The notes under the pieces are model-generated. The model was given only the letters and a program-made list of their open reading frames with translations. It did not search any database and had not been told where the DNA came from. Below, piece by piece: positions 43,903 to 53,281 of a DNA stretch of 64,000 nucleotides; position 1 is the stretch's first letter, and each line of letters starts with the position of its first letter. The stretch lies in the NCBI GenBank assembly GCA_937871285.1, contig CALMQS010000097.1, positions 1-64,000 of the forward strand, read 5' to 3'. Source of the DNA: an uncultured Sphingobacteriales bacterium. Its GTDB lineage: Bacteria; Bacteroidota; Bacteroidia; Chitinophagales; Chitinophagaceae. The position numbers and the translations under genes were made by a program.

Positions 43903-45583
43903 ACTAAAAGCATTCCAGGATCTCATTACCCAGTCGTCCCGCGAGGAGCTGATATGGATGAATGGGTTTATCGCAGGATTGGTAGCATCCGAAGCCAATG
44001 GAACAGGGGCGCCGGAAAAAATTAATACCGCACCCCGCGTTAATAAAATTTCTATTTTATTTGGCACGGAAACCGGGAACTCAAAAAAGGTTGCCACCGA
44101 ATTTGCCACGCAGGCCAAAAAGAGCGGCATTAATGTAAAGCTCAGCGCTATTGACCAGTATCGCATAAACGACCTGGCTAAGGAAGAATATGTGCTTCTG
44201 GTGATCAGTACACAGGGAGACGGCGAACCACCCGTTACAGCAAAAAAATTCTACGACCATATACACCAGCAGCCGCTTGCGCTTGATAAAATGAAATTTA
44301 GTGTGCTGGCGTTAGGCGACAGCTCTTACCCTCTGTTCTGCAAGGCAGGTGAAGATGTAGACTGCCAGTTGACTAAGCTGGGCGCAAAACGTATTGTGCC
44401 TTTACAAAAATGTGATACGGAATATGCCGAAGAAGCTGCTGTTTGGTTTTCACAGGTAATGAAAGCATTGAGCGAGGGAAGTAGCAGCAATACGGCATCA
44501 GTTCCCGCTAAAAAACCAAAAGGCAAAAAGAACTACACGGGCGTTATACTCACCAACCTTAATCTTAACGACCGCGGTTCCAACAAACAAACCCATCACA
44601 TTGAAATTGCCGTTGATGAAGATATCCAGTATGAGCCCGGGGATTCCATCGGTCTGATCCCGCATAACAGGAAGGAACTGGTAGAAAACATTATAGCGCT
44701 TACCGGCGTTGATCCGGATGCCACTATTGAATTCAGGAAAGAACGGCATACCATAGCCGAAGCGCTTACCCGGAAAATAAATATCATCCATCTCCCGGAA
44801 AGAGTAGTAAAACAATACGCATCGGTTATCCAGCAGGAAATTCCGGATACGCGTATAGATTTGCTCGACCTGCTGCGCATTTACCCCGTAAAAGACGCAA
44901 CGCAATTTGAACAGGTAATACCCATACTGGAGCCCATTGCTCCCCGGTTATATTCCGTTTCCTCATCGCCCGAAGCACATAGCGGTGAAGTGCATATTAC
45001 CGTGGCGAGGGATAAGTTCAGCATCAACGGAGAAATAAAATATGGCTTATGCTCGGATTTTTTGTCGCAACTGGAGCCCGATTCCACGATTGATTTTTAT
45101 GTACATAAAAACGCACAATTCAAATTGCCCGCCGCGAACAAAGATGTTATCATGATCGGGCCGGGCACAGGCATTGCACCGTTCAGGTCTTTCCTTGCTG
45201 AAAGAGATGCTACAGGTGCTGACGGGCGTAACTGGCTTTTTTTCGGCGACCAGTGCTTTGTTACCGATTTTCTTTACCAAACGGAAATTCAGAACTGGGC
45301 CGATACCGGCGTATTAACGAATGTGCATCTTGCCTTTTCAAGAGACCAGCAATCTAAAATATATGTGCAACACCGTATGCTGGAGCATGCGGCCGAACTG
45401 TGGCAGTGGATTACCGGAGGCGCGTATGTATATGTATGCGGCACCAGAGCACCCATGAGCACCGATGTAGAAAACGCCCTGATACAGATCGCACAGCATT
45501 ATGGCGGCAAATCGGTAACCGAAGCCGTTTCATTTGTTGAAAACCTGAAAGAAGAAGGAAGGTATTTGCTGGATGTGTATTAA
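43886..45583 (+). CDS. cysJ: Sulfite reductase flavoprotein (alpha) subunit
   Basis: A 565-residue diflavin reductase passing electrons from NADPH through FAD and FMN to the hemoprotein. Flavodoxin domain at about 50-195 ('ILFGTETGNSKKVATEFA', 'STQGDGEPP'). The FAD-binding domain has 'RLYSVSSSPE' and the NADPH domain has 'MIGPGTGIAPFRSFLAER'. The family's C-terminal 'EGRYLLDVY' ending is intact. Coupled to cobA by overlap and 111 bp upstream of cysI. Confidence 0.96.
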   Translation: MLAEHRLKAFQDLITQSSREELIWMNGFIAGLVASEANGTGAPEKINTAPRVNKISILFGTETGNSKKVATEFATQAKKSGINVKLSAIDQYRINDLAKEEYVLLVISTQGDGEPPVTAKKFYDHIHQQPLALDKMKFSVLALGDSSYPLFCKAGEDVDCQLTKLGAKRIVPLQKCDTEYAEEAAVWFSQVMKALSEGSSSNTASVPAKKPKGKKNYTGVILTNLNLNDRGSNKQTHHIEIAVDEDIQYEPGDSIGLIPHNRKELVENIIALTGVDPDATIEFRKERHTIAEALTRKINIIHLPERVVKQYASVIQQEIPDTRIDLLDLLRIYPVKDATQFEQVIPILEPIAPRLYSVSSSPEAHSGEVHITVARDKFSINGEIKYGLCSDFLSQLEPDSTIDFYVHKNAQFKLPAANKDVIMIGPGTGIAPFRSFLAERDATGADGRNWLFFGDQCFVTDFLYQTEIQNWADTGVLTNVHLAFSRDQQSKIYVQHRMLEHAAELWQWITGGAYVYVCGTRAPMSTDVENALIQIAQHYGGKSVTEAVSFVENLKEEGRYLLDVY

Positions 45584-45694
45584 AATTTGAGATTCAGGCA
45601 AATCAAAACCTGAATCAGTATAAGGATCAAATTCATATTGCGCTGATTGCAGTTGAATAATTTCAAATCTTAAATATCAAATTTCAAATATTGT

Positions 45695-47368
45695 ATGTCT
45701 GAAAAAAACAACCTGTCGTCAACCGAACATATAAAAATGAAGAGCGACGGTCTGCGGGGTACTTTAAAAGAAAGCCTGAGAGATCAGATAACAGGCGCCA
45801 TCCGGGAAGATGACCGGTCGGTGGTAAAGTTTCACGGCATGTACCAGCAGGACGACCGGGACAGAAGAGCGGAAAGAAGTGAAAAAAAATTAGAGTGGCT
45901 CTATTCCTTTATGATCCGGTTACGCATTCCCGGCGGTTTCATCACCAGCGAGCAGTGGGAAGCGCTCCATCACGTGGCAGGAGCTTATACTACCGGCGTA
46001 ATTAAAATAACCACCCGGCAAACCATCCAGTTGCACGGCATTTTAAAATCAAATGTAAAACCTACCATAAAAGCATTTAATACTGCCAAACTGGATTCTA
46101 TTTCGGCCTGCGGCGATGTGAACAGGAATGTAATATGCGCGGCCCACCCCAAGTTTTCTCCCGTGCACGAGGAGATATTCGATTACGCCAAAAAGTTTAG
46201 CCAGCTTGGTTTGCCCAAAACAAAAGCCTATTATGAAGTGTGGTTAGATGAAAAACCACTCGCAGATAAAAAAGAGGAAGAAGATCCTTTATACCAGGAC
46301 AGGTATTTACCGCGCAAATTTAAGATCGGCATTGCCATTCCGCCCAACAATGATGTAGATGTTTTTGCCAATGATTGCGGACTGGTTGCCATATTGGAAA
46401 ATGATAAGCTGGTAGGTTTTAATATAGCTGCCGGGGGCGGCATGGGCGCCACGCATGGTAATGCCGCCACCTACCCACGGCTGGGCACTGTATTAGGCTT
46501 TGTTTCGGGTGAAGAAAAAGTTCTAAAAGCCGTTTATGAAATGATTACGGTTCAGCGCGATTTTGGCAACCGCAGCGACAGGAAATTATCGCGGCTGAAA
46601 TATACGCTCGACAATATGGGCGTGGAAGCCTTTAAAGCCGAGTTGGAAAAACGTTGCGGATTTAAGCTTGAGCCCGAAAGGCCTTACCAGTTTACCGGCC
46701 GCACAGATTTTTACGGCTGGCACAAAAATCATGAAGGCAAATGGTATTATACCGTTTTTGTGGAAAACGGACGGGTGCTTGATGATGAACAACAGGCATT
46801 AAAAACCGCATTTCTCGAAATCGCACAATTGCATAAAACGAATTTCAGGTTTACCTGCAATCAGAATATTATTATAGCCGATGTAAACGATGGCGATAAA
46901 GCAGAGATAGACGCGATACTCAGAAAATACAGGATCATTGATCATACCAGCAATGCTAGTCCGCTTCGTAAGGAATCTATGGCCTGCGTAGCATTCAATA
47001 CCTGCCCGCTGGCGCTGGCGGAAGCACAGCGTGTTTTACCGGGATTGATTTCCAAAATGGAACCGCTATTAAATAAATACGGACTGGAAGACGACAACAT
47101 CAGCGTGCGCATGACAGGTTGCCCCAATGGCTGCGCCAGACCATACGCAGCGGAAATTGCGCTCATCGGAACCGCTTACGGATACTATAATTTGCAAATT
47201 GGAGGCGACAGAACAGGCACAAGGTTAAATAAATTATATAAGGAAAGCTTAAATGAGGATGGCATCATAGAGGAACTGGATGGTTTATTCAAAGTATACA
47301 GCGGCAAACGAAATGAGGGTGAAACCTTTGGCGATTTTGCCAAAAGAGTGAAATGGGTGGAGTATTAA
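45695..47368 (+). CDS. cysI: Sulfite reductase hemoprotein (beta) subunit
   Basis: A 557-residue siroheme and [4Fe-4S] enzyme that reduces sulfite to sulfide with six electrons. The cluster/siroheme cysteines are C431, C437, C476 and C480 ('ACVAFNTCPLAL' and 'TGCPNGCARP'). Siroheme-binding arginines are in 'TTRQTIQLHGI' and around 'CGDVNRNVICAAHP'. Length matches the CysI family. Confidence 0.97.
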   Translation: MSEKNNLSSTEHIKMKSDGLRGTLKESLRDQITGAIREDDRSVVKFHGMYQQDDRDRRAERSEKKLEWLYSFMIRLRIPGGFITSEQWEALHHVAGAYTTGVIKITTRQTIQLHGILKSNVKPTIKAFNTAKLDSISACGDVNRNVICAAHPKFSPVHEEIFDYAKKFSQLGLPKTKAYYEVWLDEKPLADKKEEEDPLYQDRYLPRKFKIGIAIPPNNDVDVFANDCGLVAILENDKLVGFNIAAGGGMGATHGNAATYPRLGTVLGFVSGEEKVLKAVYEMITVQRDFGNRSDRKLSRLKYTLDNMGVEAFKAELEKRCGFKLEPERPYQFTGRTDFYGWHKNHEGKWYYTVFVENGRVLDDEQQALKTAFLEIAQLHKTNFRFTCNQNIIIADVNDGDKAEIDAILRKYRIIDHTSNASPLRKESMACVAFNTCPLALAEAQRVLPGLISKMEPLLNKYGLEDDNISVRMTGCPNGCARPYAAEIALIGTAYGYYNLQIGGDRTGTRLNKLYKESLNEDGIIEELDGLFKVYSGKRNEGETFGDFAKRVKWVEY

Positions 47369-47546
47369 GTTAATGTGGGAAATATGGAAACATGAAAATG
47401 TGGAAATGTGGGGAATACGAAAATGTGGCGGTCGGTACGCGAAGCAGGAGCGTCAGATCGCAGGCAAATTTGACAACCTTGTACCCTGAACCATAAACTA
47501 TAAACAACAAACTATAAACCACGACAGCTTTCAATTAAACAACGTA
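47369..47546. repeat. Wordy intergenic repeats between cysI and the fusion gene
   Basis: 'ATGAAAATGTGGAAATGTGG' (47391-47410) and a further unit are followed by 'CATAAACTATAAACAACAAA' type strings (47491-47518). A stretch 'CGGTCGGTACGCGAAGCAGG' (47429-47448) interrupts them. No gene. Confidence 0.5.
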
Positions 47547-49058
47547 ATGGCAGAAACAACAACCATACAGGAAACCAATCAGCTCTTCCCTGTTTTTTTA
47601 AAGCTGGAGCAATTGAAACTGCTGATTGTGGGAGCAGGTAATGTGGGACTGGAGAAGCTGCACGCGGTATTGCAAAATTCACCCGCTACCGCTGTTACTA
47701 TTGTTGCACCGGAAATAAAGGCGGAAGTGAAGATCCTCGCTGAAAAACATACTAATATAACCATCGTGGAAGGCGCCTATGATAAAGCTGCTTTAAACGA
47801 TGCTGACCTGGTGATCGTTGCCGTAAACAACAGCATCCTGGGCGAACAGATAAGATCAGATGCGCACGAAAGAGGCTTACTGGTGAATGTTGCGGACACG
47901 CCTGATTTATGCGATTTTTACCTGGGATCTATTGTTAAAAAAGGCAATCTGAAAGTAGCCATTTCCACCAATGGCAAATCACCTACCATTGCCAAACGCT
48001 TAAAGGAAGCCTTTAATGAAATATTACCGGAAGAATTAGACGATGTATTACATAATATGGAAGCCATCCGTAAAAAAATGAATGGCAATTTTGCAAGAAA
48101 GGTGCATGAGCTTAATCATATCACTAAAGTGCTTTCCGTTAAGGATCTCCCGGAACCAAAGAGCAATAGTGAAAAACGATGGCGGCGTATTGTAACCTGG
48201 TGCTTATTTGCGTTCTTTTTTATGTTTGCCGGTCACCTGGTGCTATCCTATCTTCCATTAGCAAGTCTTGTTGATTCGGCAAAGGAAGGTATCCTCCAAT
48301 TAGACAGTAAGTTTTACTGGATGATAGCGGCAGGGTTTCTGGCGCAAATGGTAGACGGCATGCTGGGCATGGGCTACGGCGTGGTATCCACCACCATACT
48401 GATGTCGCTCGGCATCAATATTGCGGCCATAAGCGGCAGCATACATACGGCGGAAATGTTTTCCAGCGGCGCATCGGGCTACACGCATTACAAATTTGGC
48501 AACGTAAATAAAAAGCTGTTTAAAGCATTATTAATTCCCGGAATAGTAGGCGCCGTATTAGGCGCCTACCTGCTTTCAAAATTCGGCGAGGAGTATGCAG
48601 GATACATCCGTCCCCTGATTGCCTGCTATACCATGCTGCTGGGTGTGCGTATCCTTATCATTTCTTTCAGAAAGAAAACGAAGAAACCCAAAAAGGTAAA
48701 ACGGGTAGGATGGCTGGCCGGAGCAGGAGGCTTCCTGGATTCCTTTGGCGGTGGTGGATGGGGCCCGCTGGTTACCAGTACGTTGATATCTAAGGGCAGG
48801 AGCCCGCGCTTTGTGATAGGCTCAGTAAGCATTACCGAATTCTTTGTAACATTTGCCAGCGCGCTCACTTTTTTTACGATGATAGGCGTAAGCCACTGGC
48901 AGATTATTGTTGGGCTCATCATTGGCGGAGTAGTGGCAGCGCCGCTGGCAGCGAGGCTGGTGGGTAAATTACCTACCAAAACCATGTTCATAGCTGTAGG
49001 TACGATGGTTATTATATGGAGCCTCAGGATCCTGCTAAAATCTGCAGGGATATTATAA
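47547..49058 (+). CDS. Siroheme synthase (precorrin-2 dehydrogenase) fused to TSUP/TauE-SafE transporter
   Basis: A 503-residue two-part protein. Residues about 12-205 are a Met8/CysG-N type NAD-dependent precorrin-2 dehydrogenase/ferrochelatase ('KLLIVGAGNVGLEKLHAVL', 'ADLVIVAVNNSILGEQI', 'VNVADTPDLCDFYLGSIVKKG', 'AISTNGKSPTIAKRLKE'). Residues about 215-503 are an integral membrane TSUP transporter with eight or so helices and the twin 'GxGGGxxxxP'-like repeats ('MVDGMLGMGYGVVSTT' and 'LDSFGGGGWGPLVTSTL'). TSUP members export sulfite or other sulfur anions. The fusion joins cofactor making for sulfite reductase with removal of its toxic substrate in one chain. Confidence 0.93.
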   Translation: MAETTTIQETNQLFPVFLKLEQLKLLIVGAGNVGLEKLHAVLQNSPATAVTIVAPEIKAEVKILAEKHTNITIVEGAYDKAALNDADLVIVAVNNSILGEQIRSDAHERGLLVNVADTPDLCDFYLGSIVKKGNLKVAISTNGKSPTIAKRLKEAFNEILPEELDDVLHNMEAIRKKMNGNFARKVHELNHITKVLSVKDLPEPKSNSEKRWRRIVTWCLFAFFFMFAGHLVLSYLPLASLVDSAKEGILQLDSKFYWMIAAGFLAQMVDGMLGMGYGVVSTTILMSLGINIAAISGSIHTAEMFSSGASGYTHYKFGNVNKKLFKALLIPGIVGAVLGAYLLSKFGEEYAGYIRPLIACYTMLLGVRILIISFRKKTKKPKKVKRVGWLAGAGGFLDSFGGGGWGPLVTSTLISKGRSPRFVIGSVSITEFFVTFASALTFFTMIGVSHWQIIVGLIIGGVVAAPLAARLVGKLPTKTMFIAVGTMVIIWSLRILLKSAGIL

Positions 49059-49097
49059 CATTCGTTACAAACCAACTAAAAAAACCCGATTGCTTTG

Positions 49098-49105
49098 TAC
49101 CTTTG
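49098..49105 (+). promoter_or_regulatory. Possible internal promoter before the OsmC gene
   Basis: TACCTTTG matches the -7 motif TAnnTTTG exactly, 20 bp before the ATG. A well-spaced TTTG is missing upstream, so this is uncertain. Confidence 0.4.
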
Positions 49106-49124
49106 CACCCAAATTTAAAGAGCA

Positions 49125-49562
49125 ATGCCGTTAATGCAATTACACCGCACGCAAAATGATTATGGGTTTACCGCTACAGACTCGGGAGGCAATAACCTGT
49201 CTATTGATATTCCTGTGGAGCAGGGAGGAAACAGCAAAGGTTTTCGTCCTATGCAACTATTGCTTGCCGGGTTAGGCGGGTGCAGCGCTGTGGATGTGGT
49301 GAGCATACTAAAAAAGCAAAAGCAGCAAATAAAAGACTTTTCTATTGATATAGACGGGGAAAGAGAAAAAGGTAAAGAACCTTCACTTTGGGAAGAAGTA
49401 CAGATCACTTTTCAGCTATCCGGAGAAGTTGATGCTGCAAAAGCCCACCGTGCAGTAGAACTGTCTATGAACAAATATTGCTCCGTTGCCGCTACCTTAC
49501 GCCAGGCGGGAGCAGCATTAAAATGGAAGGTTGTGGTGAACGGAACGGAGGTAAAACTATAA
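49125..49562 (+). CDS. OsmC family protein
   Basis: A 145-residue OsmC/YhfA-type protein. OsmC proteins are thiol peroxidases or hydrolases; the two conserved cysteines are in 'LAGLGGCSAVDVV' and 'MNKYCSVAATL'. The YhfA-like subgroup is often found in sulfur operons. It follows the siroheme/TSUP fusion by 66 bp and precedes a PLP enzyme, and may have its own promoter. Role inferred: handling of reactive or organic sulfur intermediates. Confidence 0.88.
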   Translation: MPLMQLHRTQNDYGFTATDSGGNNLSIDIPVEQGGNSKGFRPMQLLLAGLGGCSAVDVVSILKKQKQQIKDFSIDIDGEREKGKEPSLWEEVQITFQLSGEVDAAKAHRAVELSMNKYCSVAATLRQAGAALKWKVVVNGTEVKL

Positions 49563-49680
49563 TATGCAGATACAGGAAATGTGAAACCAGGCACCAGCGC
49601 AGCCGTTATACGCAATGTGCTGCCCACTATATACCCGTCTTTCGTCCTTCAGTTTAAGGTAATTTAAAAAAATCAAGCAG

Positions 49681-50850
49681 ATGAAGCAACATCCTATTAC
49701 GCAGGCTGTACGTATTCAAACTTCCCGTACCAAAGAAATGGAACATAGTACCCCTTTATTCCTTACCTCCAGTTTTTGTTTTGAAGACGCCGAACAAATG
49801 CGCGCCGCTTTTGCAGGAGAAAATGACAACAATATTTACAGCCGGTTCAGCAACCCTACCGTTCAGGAATTTATTGATAAAATGTGCGCGCTCGAAGGTA
49901 CTGAAGCAGGATTTGCCACTTCATCGGGCATGAGCGCCATCTTTGGCTGCTTTATGGCTTTTTTAAACAGCGGCGATCATTTGCTGAGCTGCAAATCAAT
50001 CTTTGGATCTACACATACCATTGTTACCAAATACCTCCATCGCTGGAAAATAGATTACAGCTACGCAGATATCAATAGGCCCGAAACATGGGAATCACTG
50101 ATCAGGCCAAATACCAAACTGATATACGTAGAAACCCCAACTAACCCGGGACTCGACATTGTGGATATGGAATGGTTGGGTAAGCTGACCAAAAAGCATG
50201 GCATTATACTCATCGTGGATAATTGCTTTGCCACGCCTATCCTGCAAAAGCCCGCTGAATACGGCGCCGACCTGGTACTGCATTCCGCCACCAAATGGCT
50301 CGACGGACAGGGACGCGTGCTGGGCGGTGTGGTAGTGGGCAGGGAAGACCTTATCCATGAATTGTATTTATTTTGCAGAAATACCGGACCATCACTATCC
50401 CCTTTCAATGCATGGGTGTTAAGCAAAAGCTTAGAAACGCTGGATGTACGCATACACCGGCATTGCGACAACGCCGAAGCATTGGTGAAGGCCCTGGATG
50501 GCCATCCAAAACTGAACTGGATCAAATACCCTTTTCACCCTACTCACCCCATGTATGCCATTGCCAGGAAGCAAATGACACGCGGCGGCGGACTGGTTAC
50601 CTTCGATTTAAAGGGCGGCGTTGAAAGCGGCAAAAAATTCATGGACGCGCTGGAGATGCTTTCGCTCACTTCTAATTTAGGCGACACCCGCAGCATTGCT
50701 TCGCATCCCGCATCTTCCACCCACTCCAAGCTCAGCGCGGAAGAGCAGGAATCGGTTGGGATAACGCCGGGGCTCATACGTATTTCCGCAGGACTTGAAC
50801 ATGCCAGCGATATCATAGCAGACATTGTACAGGCGCTGGAAAAAAGTTAG
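49681..50850 (+). CDS. Trans-sulfuration PLP enzyme (O-succinylhomoserine sulfhydrylase/cystathionine gamma-synthase type)
   Basis: A 389-residue Cys/Met metabolism PLP enzyme. PLP lysine K205 is in 'LHSATKWLDGQGRVLGG'. 'STPLFLTSSFCFEDAEQMRAAFAGE' near the start and 'ASHPASSTHSKLSAEEQESVGI' near the end fit MetZ-like sulfhydrylases, though cystathionine synthases are close. It shortens the route from sulfide to homocysteine directly at the end of the sulfate operon, in parallel with MetY, which is under SAM control. No metX-like succinyltransferase accompanies it. Confidence 0.9.
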   Translation: MKQHPITQAVRIQTSRTKEMEHSTPLFLTSSFCFEDAEQMRAAFAGENDNNIYSRFSNPTVQEFIDKMCALEGTEAGFATSSGMSAIFGCFMAFLNSGDHLLSCKSIFGSTHTIVTKYLHRWKIDYSYADINRPETWESLIRPNTKLIYVETPTNPGLDIVDMEWLGKLTKKHGIILIVDNCFATPILQKPAEYGADLVLHSATKWLDGQGRVLGGVVVGREDLIHELYLFCRNTGPSLSPFNAWVLSKSLETLDVRIHRHCDNAEALVKALDGHPKLNWIKYPFHPTHPMYAIARKQMTRGGGLVTFDLKGGVESGKKFMDALEMLSLTSNLGDTRSIASHPASSTHSKLSAEEQESVGITPGLIRISAGLEHASDIIADIVQALEKS

Positions 50851-50925
50851 CGCTCCTTTATTAGCAGGGGTCGTTTTCATTTTTTATCTTCATAAACCTA
50901 AACCGTTTATTATTATAAAAAGGGT

Positions 50926-52026
50926 ATGGAAAAACAAAAACGGCTGCTTTCTGTTGACGCCCTCAGAGGCTTCGACATGCTGCTCATCTCCGGGGGAGGC
51001 GCTTTTTTAGTGCGGCTTAAAGGCACTACCGGCTTACAATGGGTAGATGAGGTGGCCGAACAGCTTACCCACCCTGCATGGAACGGCTTCACTTTCTATG
51101 ATTTCATTTTCCCGCTTTTTTTATTTACGGCAGGGATCGCCCTATCATATTCCATACAATCGGGGTTAAGCCGGGGCATGAACAAAAAAGAATTGTACAG
51201 GAAAGCATTCCGCCGCATGCTCATCCTTATAGTGCTGGGCATATTAGATAAAAACATTCCGCTGAATATATTCGATCCCGGTCAAATCCGCTATGGCACC
51301 GTATTGGGGCGTATAGGCATTGCTACTTTTATTACCACCCTGCTTTACCTGAATCTTTCTTCCGCACAAAGACTTTACTGGGTAGGTGGCATACTGATGG
51401 CTTATTGCGCCGCCCTCTTTTTAATACCCGTTCCCGGCCATGGCGCGGGGGATCTCTCTTTTGAAGGAAACCTGGTGGGGTGGTTCGACCGTACCTTTAT
51501 GCCCGGCCGCCTGTTGCAAAAAACCTACGATGAAAATGCTTTGCTTACCCAGTTGCCCGCACACTGCCTCACTGTTCTGGGCGCATTTGCAGGCGATATC
51601 CTTCAGATGAAAAAATCTGAATACAAAAAACTACAATACCTGGGCATAACAGGGATAGCAGGCATTGGACTGGGGTTGCTATGGAGCACTTTTTTCCCTG
51701 TCAATAAACATTTATGGACAAGCTCATTCATTTTGCTTACCGCCGGAATGGCCTTTCTTTTCCTTGCATTCTTTTACTGGACCATAGACGTGCTGGGTTA
51801 CCGTAAATGGGCCTTCTTTTTTAAAGTGATTGGTATGAATTCACTTGTCATCTATCTCGGCACCCGTTTTATAGATTTTGATTACAGTTCAAAATTGCTT
51901 TTTGGCGGATGGTATATGCATATAGCTGACAAATGGCAGCCGGCCTGCAATGCGCTGGGCTCACTGATATTGGTTTGGTTGTTATTGTACTTTTTATACA
52001 GGAAAAAAATATTTATCAAAGTATAG
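50926..52026 (+). CDS. NagX/DUF5009-like acyltransferase-type membrane protein
   Basis: A 366-residue membrane protein with about ten helices, related to the heparan-alpha-glucosaminide N-acetyltransferase family. The family start 'RLLSVDALRGFDMLLISGG' and 'WNGFTFYDFIFPLFLFTAGIALSYS' are clear. Members move acetyl groups across the membrane to sugars or act as transporters of acetylated sugars. It stands alone after the sulfur operon and is followed by an inverted repeat. Confidence 0.9.
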   Translation: MEKQKRLLSVDALRGFDMLLISGGGAFLVRLKGTTGLQWVDEVAEQLTHPAWNGFTFYDFIFPLFLFTAGIALSYSIQSGLSRGMNKKELYRKAFRRMLILIVLGILDKNIPLNIFDPGQIRYGTVLGRIGIATFITTLLYLNLSSAQRLYWVGGILMAYCAALFLIPVPGHGAGDLSFEGNLVGWFDRTFMPGRLLQKTYDENALLTQLPAHCLTVLGAFAGDILQMKKSEYKKLQYLGITGIAGIGLGLLWSTFFPVNKHLWTSSFILLTAGMAFLFLAFFYWTIDVLGYRKWAFFFKVIGMNSLVIYLGTRFIDFDYSSKLLFGGWYMHIADKWQPACNALGSLILVWLLLYFLYRKKIFIKV

Positions 52027-52034
52027 AGAGGTAA

Positions 52035-52111
52035 ACACATAGGTACAATAGGAACACTGTAGACAAAATAAGAAAAGCTATGTGCACCTATGTGCCTATG
52101 ATCCTATGTGT
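52035..52111. repeat. Inverted repeat of the 'CACATAGG' word
   Basis: ACACATAGG (52035-52043) and CCTATGTGT (52103-52111) pair exactly; between them 'CAATAGG' and 'CCTATGTGCCTATGATCC' add more of the same word. It may serve as a terminator or REP-type element. Confidence 0.5.
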
Positions 52112-52238
52112 GAAATACTACAGCTGAGGCTGTGAATAACATTGGATATATCCCAAACTTCTTCTATTTCCGGTATTGCTATCAAAAACCATTTATACCT
52201 TTACCCTATAAATTACGCTTATTTCAAAATCCATCATC

Positions 52239-52748
52239 ATGCGGCCACTTCCCTCAGACTATGCTCCGTTTTATGAAACCTATGTTTCATTGGTAAAGAG
52301 CGATGATATTAAGCAGGCGCTTGCTGCTAGCCTCTCTGATATAGAAAGCTTTCTGCAATCTATACCCGAAAATAAAAGTGATTATGCCTACGCAGAGAAC
52401 AAATGGACGGTGAAGCAGGTTTTGCAGCATGGTATAGATTCCGAAAGGGTTTTTGCCTACCGTGCCATGTGTATAGCCCGCGGCGAAAAACAACCGCTGC
52501 CTTCCTTTGATGAAAACCTGTATGCAGAAAATGCCCCGGTTCAGCACCGCTCATTAAATGGATTGGCGGAAGAACTATTGTTACAAAGAAAATCGTCCAT
52601 ATTATTATTTGAGCATTTTACCGGTGATATGTTACAGGCAAGAGGCATAGCAAGCGGCAAGCCCGTTACCGTGCTGAGTCTCGGCTATATTATTGTTGGG
52701 CACTGGCAGCACCACCAGCAAATACTGGCTGAGCGATACCTTGGATAA
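52239..52748 (+). CDS. DinB family protein
   Basis: A 169-residue four-helix-bundle protein of the DinB/YfiT superfamily, probably metal-binding. Candidate histidine ligands are in 'TVKQVLQHGIDSERVF' and 'VGHWQHHQQIL', spaced as in the family. Members include thiol-S-transferases, but no substrate can be assigned. Ends at a bidirectional terminator. Confidence 0.9.
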   Translation: MRPLPSDYAPFYETYVSLVKSDDIKQALAASLSDIESFLQSIPENKSDYAYAENKWTVKQVLQHGIDSERVFAYRAMCIARGEKQPLPSFDENLYAENAPVQHRSLNGLAEELLLQRKSSILLFEHFTGDMLQARGIASGKPVTVLSLGYIIVGHWQHHQQILAERYLG

Positions 52749-52815
52749 GAGCCAATCGCAAATACCTGCATGCAAAAATACCCGGGTTAATTCCTGAAGA
52801 CTGTATGAAATAAAT

Positions 52816-52857
52816 GAAGGGAACGAAGGCGTTAAACATAACACCTTCGTTCCCTTC
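52816..52857. terminator. Strong bidirectional terminator
   Basis: GAAGGGAACGAAGG (52816-52829) and CCTTCGTTCCCTTC (52844-52857) pair perfectly, with GTTA/TAAC extending the stem inward. It lies between convergent genes. Confidence 0.85.
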
Positions 52858-52888
52858 CAAAAAATACTTACCTTTTCCTGCCTGCTCA

Positions 52889-53281
52889 TCAATAAAACGC
52901 TTCTACAGGCGTAACCACATTAATAATAAAAAAATAGCGTACCCCTTTGCTGGTATTCCATTTTAGCTCATCTCCCTTTCTCATGCCAAGCAGCGCGGCG
53001 CCTAAGGGGCGGAATACATTATCGGTATTGATAACCGCTGTGCCGGCTTCAGGTACGGCTAACCGGTATTGAAAATTTCTTCTTCCTGTTTTATCTCTTA
53101 ACAGCAGTAAAGAATTGAGCCGCGCAATATCATAAGCAAAATCGGACTGGTCTACTATTTCTGCAGTTTTCAGCTTTTCCTTTATGGCATCCGACCCGGG
53201 CAGATCTATTCCACTTTCTAATAATTTTTTTAGCGTATCTGCGTCTTCTTTCAGAAGCATTGGCTTTTGTGTTTGTTTCAT
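52889..53281 (-). CDS. GreA/GreB C-terminal domain protein (Rnk-like)
   Basis: A 130-residue protein with a short helical N-terminus and the FKBP-like GreA/B C-terminal domain ('NVFRPLGAALLGMRKGDELKWNT'). It has no GreA coiled-coil finger with the acidic tip, so it should bind RNA polymerase without inducing cleavage, as Rnk does. Its start 'MKQTQKPMLLKEDADTLKKLL' is in a good position. Single-gene unit. Confidence 0.88.
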   Translation of the reverse strand: MKQTQKPMLLKEDADTLKKLLESGIDLPGSDAIKEKLKTAEIVDQSDFAYDIARLNSLLLLRDKTGRRNFQYRLAVPEAGTAVINTDNVFRPLGAALLGMRKGDELKWNTSKGVRYFFIINVVTPVEAFY

